Below, in pieces: positions 26,407 through 33,274 of a stretch of DNA of 64,000 nucleotides. The notes under the pieces were generated by a model, which saw nothing but the letters and a program-made list of their open reading frames with translations, did no database searches and was not told where the DNA came from. The stretch is from Paenibacillus dauci (GTDB taxonomy: Bacteria; Bacillota; Bacilli; Paenibacillales; Paenibacillaceae): NCBI RefSeq assembly GCF_000971985.1, contig NZ_KQ040798.1, positions 310,001 to 374,000 on the forward strand, given 5' to 3'. A program made the position numbers and the translations under genes. The stretch's first letter is position 1; each line of letters begins with the position of its first letter.

Positions 26407-28773
26407 TCATTTCAATTCGGCTACCGTGACACCTGTGCCACCTTCGCCATAGTTACCGGTGCGGAAGCTTTTGACATGCTTGTGACGACGCAGAAAATCC
26501 TGGATCCCCGTACGCAGTACCCCTGTTCCTTTTCCGTGAATAATATAGACCTGACCTAGATTGGCAAGGAACGCTTCATCGAGGAAACGATCCACATCGA
26601 TCAGTGCTTCTTCTACATTGGCACCTCGCAGATCCAGCTCGGAATGGGTATTGTCATCCCGGGAACGCTGAACGGTCGTTACCTGTTTGCGCTGCGGCGC
26701 AGCAGGCTTGGCAGATTCGATCAATTCCAGGTCGCTGAGTGCTACCTTCATTTTCATAATCCCCATCTGTACTGTTGCTTCCTTGGAACCGGATAATTCC
26801 ACAACATGTCCACGCTGATTGAAGCTGTGTACCATTACTTCGTCACCAGGACCAATCGGCTTGTTCTTTTTATCCGGCTTGGCTGCAGCTTTTTTCTTGA
26901 TCCGCTGTGCCGGTGCTGCTTCATCAAGCTGTCTGCGGGCGGCGATCAAACGGTGCTCCTTGACCGAAGCGCCTTCTTCCTGTGCCATTTTGCGCAGAGA
27001 ACTGATTACCTGGTCCGCTTCGGCACGTGCTTTGGCCAGAATCTCGCGTGCTTCTTCCTCAGCCTTGTCGAGGCGCTTGTCACGCTGCTCTTCCAGACGG
27101 GCAAGATCGCGTTCATAACGAGTACGTAACTCTTCCATCTGCTGACGCAGTTTGGCGGCTTCGTTGCGATCAGCCTCGGCACTGAGACGATTTGTCTCAA
27201 GTGAAGCAATCATCTGCTCGACGCGTTGATCTTCTTCTCCGACTTCGCCGCGCGCACGCTCCAGGATCACTCCCGGCAATCCAAGACGCTCGGCAATCGC
27301 AAATGCATTACTGCGTCCCGGTACGCCTATCAGTAGGCGGTAAGTAGGACTCAGTGTATTCACATCAAACTCCATGCTCGCATTAATTACCCCTTTGCGA
27401 TCATAAGCATACGCCTTGAGCTCGCTATAGTGGGTAGTTGCAATCATACGGCAGCCCTGGGCATGAATATGCTCCAGAATAGCTATCGCAAGCGCCGATC
27501 CTTCTGCCGGGTCGGTACCTGCACCCAGCTCATCGAACAGGACCAGACTCTTCGGCGTCATCTGCTTCAAAATGGAGATAATATTGGTCATATGGCTGGA
27601 GAATGTACTGAGGTTCTGCTCAATACTCTGTTCATCTCCAATATCCGCATAGATCGCATCAAAGACGCAGAGCTGGCTGCCTTCATCGGCAGGGATAAAC
27701 AATCCGGACATCGCCATCAGGCTCAGCAGTCCAACCGTTTTAAGTGTAACGGTTTTACCACCCGTATTCGGACCGGTAACAATGATGCTGGAATACGTAT
27801 TGCCCAGTTCCAGATCAGTCGGTACTACATAGTCGAGCGGGATCAGCGGATGACGGGCTTTTTTGAGCTTGAGGAAGCCGCGATCATTCATGATCGGACG
27901 ACTGGACTTCATCGCATGAGCCAGTCTTGCTTTGGCAAATACAAAATCCAGCTGAGCCAGCGTCTCTACATCATAGCCCAGCAGTTCAGCCTGATCAGCT
28001 ACCTGCGCAGTGAGCTTCTGCAAGATAACTTCAATCTCGCGTTCTTCGCGCAAACGGGCTTCACGCAGCTTGTTGTTCATGGCTACGATTGCCTCCGGTT
28101 CAATAAACAGAGTCGCACCGGAACCAGATTGATCATGCACAATACCGCCAAAGTAAGAGCGGTATTCTGCTTTTACCGGAATCACGAAGCGATCACCGCG
28201 GATCGTAACCAGCTGATCCTGCAGCATCTTGGCTACTGTCTGGGAACGGATCATACCGTCAAGCTTCTCGCGGATACGTACTTCACCGGTACGCAGTTCA
28301 CGACGTACCGCTGCCAACTCGCTGCTCGCCGAATCCATGACATGAGCCGAATCATCGATACAGGCACGAATAGCCTTTTCCAGTGGACGCTGATCGGATA
28401 ACAGCTCGATCAGATCCGCCAGCCATGGCACCGGATTCTCTTCATGCACCATTTCTACATGACGTGCGGCACGACGTCCGCCCATAATCGTATTCGCGAT
28501 GCCCAGCAGCTCGGAGGGATTCAATGTTCCAGCGATCCGGGCACGGCTGACTGCCGGACGGATATCCACGATTCCACCAAAAGGCGGTGTTCCTTTTAAA
28601 CGGTCAACAGTAGCCGCTTCATCTGTAGCTTGAAGCAGTTTTTTGACGTATTCCAGATCGGTATCCGGCTGTAGCGACAATGCCGTCTGCTTACCGATCG
28701 ATGTAGCCGCATAACCGGCCAGCATATCTAAAATTTGACCATACTGCATGGTATGGAATATTTTATTATTCAA
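26407..28773 (-). CDS. mutS2: Endonuclease/ribosome-rescue ATPase MutS2
   Basis: A 788-residue MutS homologue lacking the mismatch-recognition domain; in Bacillus it splits collided ribosomes and has also been linked to suppression of recombination. The ATPase domain has Walker A TGPNTGGKTVTLK near residue 332, LFDELGAGTDP (Walker B) near 412 and the ATTHYSELK switch. A long coiled coil (about 520-620) precedes a KOW-like segment. The C-terminal Smr domain holds LDLRG and IIHGKGTGVLR. All functional motifs are intact. In B. subtilis cvpA and polX lie beside it; here a cupredoxin gene lies between it and zapA instead. Confidence 0.96.
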   Translation of the reverse strand: MNNKIFHTMQYGQILDMLAGYAATSIGKQTALSLQPDTDLEYVKKLLQATDEAATVDRLKGTPPFGGIVDIRPAVSRARIAGTLNPSELLGIANTIMGGRRAARHVEMVHEENPVPWLADLIELLSDQRPLEKAIRACIDDSAHVMDSASSELAAVRRELRTGEVRIREKLDGMIRSQTVAKMLQDQLVTIRGDRFVIPVKAEYRSYFGGIVHDQSGSGATLFIEPEAIVAMNNKLREARLREEREIEVILQKLTAQVADQAELLGYDVETLAQLDFVFAKARLAHAMKSSRPIMNDRGFLKLKKARHPLIPLDYVVPTDLELGNTYSSIIVTGPNTGGKTVTLKTVGLLSLMAMSGLFIPADEGSQLCVFDAIYADIGDEQSIEQNLSTFSSHMTNIISILKQMTPKSLVLFDELGAGTDPAEGSALAIAILEHIHAQGCRMIATTHYSELKAYAYDRKGVINASMEFDVNTLSPTYRLLIGVPGRSNAFAIAERLGLPGVILERARGEVGEEDQRVEQMIASLETNRLSAEADRNEAAKLRQQMEELRTRYERDLARLEEQRDKRLDKAEEEAREILAKARAEADQVISSLRKMAQEEGASVKEHRLIAARRQLDEAAPAQRIKKKAAAKPDKKNKPIGPGDEVMVHSFNQRGHVVELSGSKEATVQMGIMKMKVALSDLELIESAKPAAPQRKQVTTVQRSRDDNTHSELDLRGANVEEALIDVDRFLDEAFLANLGQVYIIHGKGTGVLRTGIQDFLRRHKHVKSFRTGNYGEGGTGVTVAELK

Positions 28774-28859
28774 CGTGGTGACACTCCTCTATAACAAACA
28801 TAATCGGTAAGTCCATCTTCTCTCTCGGGTACCGCAGAGAAGGATATTACTTTCCTCGC

Positions 28860-28915
28860 AGGGATGGGACATTAGCGTCCCAGACTGCCTCGCGGCCGCA
28901 GACGCAGGCAGCTCC
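28860..28915. other. GC-rich double hairpin between mutS2 and the cupredoxin gene
   Basis: Two adjacent small stems (TGGGAC/GTCCCA and CTGCCT/AGGCAG) lie about 90-140 bases upstream of mutS2. No T-run follows either. They would fall in the mutS2 5' leader if it is transcribed from further upstream. No known RNA family was recognised. Confidence 0.3.
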
Positions 28916-29001
28916 ATTAAAGCGCTTTTCTACAAGAAACTGCCGAAAAATTCGCTTCCATTCTATTATACACTGTGACGTAATTTTCACAAAATCATCG
29001 C

Positions 29002-29031
29002 ATGACAAATCATGGAAGAATACAGTATGAT
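29002..29031 (+). promoter_or_regulatory. Promoter of the cupredoxin lipoprotein gene
   Basis: ATGACA (29002-29007) and TATGAT (29026-29031) are spaced by 18 bases. Transcription from about 29038 would just include the RBS at 29041, which rules out the longer ATG start at 29012. Confidence 0.5.
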
Positions 29032-29056
29032 AGAAAGGATGAGGAGGGATTATTTT

Positions 29057-29488
29057 ATGAAAAAATACATCGTTGCCAGTATGACCATTGCCATGATGCT
29101 GCTAACATCCGCCTGCGGCGGTCAAAGCGAGACATCCGAACATGCGAATCACCAGCAAAGCAGTGTTACCGATACAGGAGTAGCTTCATCCGATCAGACA
29201 TCCGGCGCTGCCAAGGGTGGAGAACAGCTTGTTGTCAAAGCAACCAACTATCAATTTGATCAACCGGAATATCACGTCAAAAAAGGAAAACCTGTTACTA
29301 TCGTATTCGATAATGTACAAGGCAACCATGGCCTGATGATTCCTGCACTGAATGTGAATCTGAATGCACGTGATTCCTCTATTACAGTAACACCACAGGA
29401 AGCCGGCACATTCGATATGGCCTGCTCGATCATGTGTGGTTCCGGCCATAGCACCATGGTCGCCAAGCTGATCGTCGACGAAGCCTGA
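29057..29488 (+). CDS. Cupredoxin-domain lipoprotein, cytochrome oxidase subunit II-like
   Basis: A 143-residue exported protein. MKKYIV, a hydrophobic core and LLTSACGG form a lipoprotein signal. After a Ser/Thr/Gln-rich linker comes one cupredoxin domain with a CuA-like ligand set: His in GNHGL, then CSIMCGSGHSTM with two Cys, His and Met. The Glu between the two Cys in oxidase subunits is Ile here. It lacks the membrane hairpin of a true oxidase subunit, so it is more likely a small copper-binding or electron-transfer lipoprotein, similar to those seen near Sco/nitrous-oxide systems. GAGGAGGG sets the start. Confidence 0.85.
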   Translation: MKKYIVASMTIAMMLLTSACGGQSETSEHANHQQSSVTDTGVASSDQTSGAAKGGEQLVVKATNYQFDQPEYHVKKGKPVTIVFDNVQGNHGLMIPALNVNLNARDSSITVTPQEAGTFDMACSIMCGSGHSTMVAKLIVDEA

Positions 29489-29550
29489 TAAAAGGCAGAG
29501 GTTTGCTGACCCGCAGCCATCACGTCGGTATCCTAACCCTGTAGTCATGC

Positions 29551-29613
29551 CAAAACCCCTTGTCTGATCCGGCACAATAATCATTGTGCTCGGTAATCAG
29601 GCAAGGGGTTTTA
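29551..29613. terminator. Bidirectional terminator between cupredoxin gene and zapA
   Basis: AAAACCCCTTG pairs with CAAGGGGTTTT; inner CTGAT/ATCAG and CACAAT/ATTGTG stems extend it. T-runs occur on both strands, serving the two convergent genes. Confidence 0.85.
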
Positions 29614-29642
29614 TTATGCTTAGGATGATCTTCGTTACGGTT

Positions 29643-32600
29643 CTAGTTCTGATCCTGCTCGATCAGTTCCAGCCATTCATTATGCTCTACCTGCAGCTGC
29701 AAATGTTGCTCACGCAGAGCATCCAGCTCGCGCTGAATACGCTCTTTCTCTTCGAACTGTGCATCACGTTCCACATGAATCAGACGCAGCTGATGGCTCA
29801 TCATTTCGTACTGATCCATTATTTCCTGGGTCTCCTGACTCTTCTCTTCCCGGGAATTCTGCAGCTGTTCATACTCTGTACGCCATCTCTGCTCACTGCT
29901 AGCCAGCTCTTGCAGCTGTTGTTCCTGCTGACGCTGCTGCTCCAGGATCTGTTCCATACGGGACTGCCAGTCCTGCAGTTCAGTCCGCAGCTGCTGACTC
30001 TGCTGCTCCAGACGTCCAATCTCTTCCATATAGCCTTGTTCGTTCAATACCGCTGCCCGGTAATCTTCCTCCAGACGAACGTAACGCTGGTTCCAGCTGT
30101 CCACATCCTGAAGCGTCTCATCCAGCAACACGGCCTGCTGACTCTGCTGCTGCTGAAGTTCAGCTATTTGTCCGTTCAACGCAGCAATGCGTTGTTCCGA
30201 CTCCCGGTGATGCTGCTCCAGCTGGGACTGCATTTCGAGCGTCTCCTGTTCCTGCTGTCTGGACAGCTCACGCCAGGTATCCACTTCCTGCTTATACTGC
30301 TCACTCTCTTCCCGGACAGCTGCCAACTGATCGGCAGCTTCTTGACGGGCAACGTTCAGTTGATCTGCTGCCTCCTGACGTGCTTGCTGCAATTGACTCT
30401 CCTGTTCGGCCAATTGACCGGACAGCGTCGTATGCCGCTGCTGCTGCATGGACAATTCACGCTGATAATGGCGGACTTCCTCCTCCTGCTGGGTGGATAG
30501 CTCGCGCCATGTATTCATTTCTTCCTGATAAACGGCAGACTCGGACTGTAATCCGGATAATTGATTTTCCAGTAGGCGAACCTGCTCCCCGGCCGCTGCA
30601 AACTGCTGCTGCAGCTGTTGTTCCAGTTCGTTCAGACGTTGTATTTCTTTTTCCAGCTCGGCCGAGTTCTGCTGCCAGGTATCTGCTTCTTCACGGGATT
30701 GGGTAGCAGACGTCGTCAATTCCTCTACCTGCTGCTTCAGAAGCTCAATCTGTCCAGCAAGATCATCTCGCTGCGAGTTCAGACGGTTAACTTCCACTTC
30801 CAGATCTACTGAACTCTGCTGCCAAGTATCGGCTTCTTCGCGCGACTGCGCAGCAGACATCGTCAATTCCTCTACCCGCTGCTTCAGAAGCTCATTCTGT
30901 CCAGCAAGATCATCTCGCTGCGAGTTCAGACGGTTAACTTCCACTTCCAGATCTACTGAACTTTGCTGCCAAGTATCGGCTTCTTCACGCGACTGCGCAG
31001 CAGACGTCGTCAATTCCTCTACCTGCTGCTTTAGAACCTCAATCTGTCCGGCTAGATCATCTCGCTGCAAGTTCAGGCGGTTAACTTCCACTTCTAGCTC
31101 TACTGAACTCTGCTGCCAAGTATCGGCTTCTTCACGGGATTGGGTAGCAGACGTCGTCAACTCCTCTACCTGCTGCTTCAGAAGCTCAATTTGTCCGGCA
31201 AGAACATCTCGCTGCGAGTTCAGCCGGTCAACTTCCACTTCCAGATCTACTGAACTCTGCTGCCAAGTATCGGCTTCTTCGCGCGACTGTGTGGCAGACG
31301 TCGTCAGTTCCTCTACCTGCAGCTCCAAAAGTTCAATCTGACCGGCAAGGTCATCACGCTGCAGGGTTAGCTTGGACAATTGATCTTCCAACTGACCAAT
31401 CTCTTCATCCCTCTGCTGTTGCGACAATTCCAGTTCCAGCTTCAGCTGGGTCAGCTGATCTTCATGCTGTTCGGACAGACGTTGCCATACTGCAGCCTCT
31501 TCCCGGACTTCGGTTGTTGTTGTATTTAGCTGCTCCAACTGCTGCTCACGGGCATTCAATTGATCTTGAAGCTCTGCATACTGCTGACGAATCGAAGAGA
31601 GCTCCTGTTGCAATTGCTGCATGTCCTGTTCATGCTGGCTGGATAGCTGTTCCCAGGTAACGGCTTCCTCTTGCGTATTGGTTAGCTGGGTACGGGTTTC
31701 TTCCAGCTGCTGCATATAGGCTCCCAGTTGATCTTCCAATTCCTGACGGCGCTGCTCTGCTTCGGTCAGCTGCAGTCGAAGTTCGCTTAGCTGATCTTCG
31801 TATTGACCGGACAATTCGGTACGCAGCTGCTCTGCACGCTGCTCCAGTTCCTGATAGCGCTGCTGTACGGATTCTATTTCCAACTTCAGGCGTTCTTTCT
31901 CTTCCTGTTCGGTATCCAGCTGTCCTGTCAATTCGGTCAGCTGATGAGCAGTCTGTTCCTGCTGCTGCTGTAGATCTGTATATTCGCTTTGAACACGATT
32001 GAGCTCATTTTCCTGCTGCTGGGATAGCTCTCGCCAGGTTTCGGATTCTTCGCGAACTTCAGCCATCCCTTTTTCAAGCTGTCCGTGTTTGGAACGTACT
32101 TCTTCCAGCTGGGCGTGCAAAAAGTCGTTATCTTCCTCCAGTTCCATTTTGCGCTGTTGTGCTTGATCATGCTCCTGCTGCAGGGTAAATAACTGCTCTT
32201 CCAGTTCTCCGCTGCGCAGCCGCAGCTGCTCTTCGTTCTCGGCGGACTGCATGATATCCAGCTGCTGTTGTTCCAGCTTTTCTTTGGTACTTTGCTCCAG
32301 ACTGCGATACTGCTCTTGCGCTGCTGCAGCGGTCGTCTGCACACTATCCAGCTGCTGACGCAGTTCCTGGGCCGATTGCTGATACTGCTTGTTCTGTTCG
32401 CCCAGCTGCTGATTTTGCTTTTGCACCTGGGTCAGTTGTTCACGAGTTTGTGATACTTCCTTCTCGGCAGTAGTCAGACGGGCAGTTAGCTGCTGCTTCT
32501 GGTTCTGCTGCTCGCCGGCTTCTGCCTGCAGCTTCTGGATCATTTCCTGCTGCTGTTGCTGAACAGCCTGCAGGCGCTCCAACTCATCGGTCAGACGCTG

Positions 32601-32849
32601 CTGCTCTGCGATTGCCGTATCCAGTTCCCCGCGTTCGGTGCTGGATTGAATCGCTTCCTCAGCCATATGTACAGCGGACAGAATCGCCAGCTTGGTCGTA
32701 TCCAGATGACTATGGGCCTGCGATATACTGTGCATATGCTCATCCACATACTGAGCCACACTTTTCATGTAGTCGGCACTGCTGCCAACTAATTTATATG
32801 AAGTCCCGTAGATGTTGACGGTGACTCGGATTCGATCGTTTGTTGTCAC
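29643..32849 (-). CDS. zapA: ZapA-domain protein with a giant tandem-repeat coiled-coil tail
   Basis: ZapA bundles FtsZ at midcell and is normally only 85-100 residues. Here a complete N-terminal ZapA domain (about residues 1-90: RVTVNIYGTSYKLVGS, MKSVAQYVDEHM, KLAILSAVHMAEE) continues into about 970 residues of Gln/Glu/Leu-rich coiled coil, 1068 in all. Residues 494-738 are five copies of a 49-residue (seven-heptad) repeat around EELTTSATQSREEADTWQQ. Trp recurs in similar (T/V/S)W contexts elsewhere in the tail, and Trp is otherwise nearly absent. The start is GTG (32847-32849), 8 bases after AAAGGAGG; the longer frame lacks an RBS. Synteny with pheT and mutS2 matches zapA of Bacillus. It may be a long-range Z-ring spacer, an inference only. 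Confidence 0.85.
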   Translation of the reverse strand: MTTNDRIRVTVNIYGTSYKLVGSSADYMKSVAQYVDEHMHSISQAHSHLDTTKLAILSAVHMAEEAIQSSTERGELDTAIAEQQRLTDELERLQAVQQQQQEMIQKLQAEAGEQQNQKQQLTARLTTAEKEVSQTREQLTQVQKQNQQLGEQNKQYQQSAQELRQQLDSVQTTAAAAQEQYRSLEQSTKEKLEQQQLDIMQSAENEEQLRLRSGELEEQLFTLQQEHDQAQQRKMELEEDNDFLHAQLEEVRSKHGQLEKGMAEVREESETWRELSQQQENELNRVQSEYTDLQQQQEQTAHQLTELTGQLDTEQEEKERLKLEIESVQQRYQELEQRAEQLRTELSGQYEDQLSELRLQLTEAEQRRQELEDQLGAYMQQLEETRTQLTNTQEEAVTWEQLSSQHEQDMQQLQQELSSIRQQYAELQDQLNAREQQLEQLNTTTTEVREEAAVWQRLSEQHEDQLTQLKLELELSQQQRDEEIGQLEDQLSKLTLQRDDLAGQIELLELQVEELTTSATQSREEADTWQQSSVDLEVEVDRLNSQRDVLAGQIELLKQQVEELTTSATQSREEADTWQQSSVELEVEVNRLNLQRDDLAGQIEVLKQQVEELTTSAAQSREEADTWQQSSVDLEVEVNRLNSQRDDLAGQNELLKQRVEELTMSAAQSREEADTWQQSSVDLEVEVNRLNSQRDDLAGQIELLKQQVEELTTSATQSREEADTWQQNSAELEKEIQRLNELEQQLQQQFAAAGEQVRLLENQLSGLQSESAVYQEEMNTWRELSTQQEEEVRHYQRELSMQQQRHTTLSGQLAEQESQLQQARQEAADQLNVARQEAADQLAAVREESEQYKQEVDTWRELSRQQEQETLEMQSQLEQHHRESEQRIAALNGQIAELQQQQSQQAVLLDETLQDVDSWNQRYVRLEEDYRAAVLNEQGYMEEIGRLEQQSQQLRTELQDWQSRMEQILEQQRQQEQQLQELASSEQRWRTEYEQLQNSREEKSQETQEIMDQYEMMSHQLRLIHVERDAQFEEKERIQRELDALREQHLQLQVEHNEWLELIEQDQN
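30636..31370 (-). repeat. Five 147-bp direct repeats inside zapA
   Basis: The period is exact: the same GCTGCCA-start block recurs at 30671, 30818, 30965, 31112 and 31259. Copies differ by only a few bases. 147 bp is 49 codons, so copy-number change keeps the frame and the heptad phase. Such arrays often vary in copy number between strains. Confidence 0.93.
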
Positions 32850-32976
32850 AGTTGTGCCCTCCTTTGCTTGCCGGACCATTATCGTCCATTGCATTCATCA
32901 TTTATTTTAACGTATTTGCGTTAATTGTATCATCAAAAGATATTGAATAAGTGGATAAGGATATTTTGTCTAAACA

Positions 32977-33013
32977 CAAAAAGGTTGACGATGCTGGAGC
33001 ATTCTCGTCAACA
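32977..33013 (-). terminator. Intrinsic terminator of the 40-residue Cys-rich ORF
   Basis: GTTGACGA pairs with TCGTCAAC on the minus strand and is followed by TTTTTG. The stop codon of the small ORF lies inside the first arm. No other gene ends here. Confidence 0.75.
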
Positions 33014-33130
33014 TTTTGCAGCCGTATACTCAGCGTGCGTCTTCCTGCCGTGAATGATGCGGCAGACCAGATTACTGCGCACATCCATTTTAGCTTTGCA
33101 GCCGCATGAGTACAAGCAGTATCTATCCAT
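33008..33130 (-). CDS. Predicted 40-residue Cys-rich protein
   Basis: A short ORF between pheT and zapA begins MDRYCLYSCGCKAK and ends AAKC. It has five Cys (residues 5, 9, 11, 23 and 40) and many basic residues, no membrane span. CAGGAG lies about 10 bases before the ATG. It is bounded by the pheT terminator upstream and by its own terminator, whose first arm contains the stop codon; that second terminator has no other gene to serve. I do not recognise a family. Metal binding or a small stress peptide is possible. The coding call rests on context and on the lack of a better explanation. Confidence 0.5.
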   Translation of the reverse strand: MDRYCLYSCGCKAKMDVRSNLVCRIIHGRKTHAEYTAAKC

Positions 33131-33170
33131 TTGCAAAATGCTCCTGTGTATATTCTAGAGGTGTATGAAC

Positions 33171-33207
33171 AAAAAAGCCACATCGACTGTAATTCGATGT
33201 GGCTTTC
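33171..33207 (-). terminator. Intrinsic terminator after pheT
   Basis: AGCCACATCGA pairs with TCGATGTGGCT on the minus strand and is followed by TTTTTT, about 70 bases beyond the pheT stop. Confidence 0.9.
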
Positions 33208-33274
33208 CCATATTCCTGCTGCCTCATGACAGGTAGGATTCTTTATTTTACAAATGAATACCTGGATAATCCGC

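Noticed and set aside
30636-31370. Regular direct repeats that might suggest a CRISPR array
   Set aside because: The period is 147 bp with no unique spacers, and the repeats are in frame inside one long coding region.
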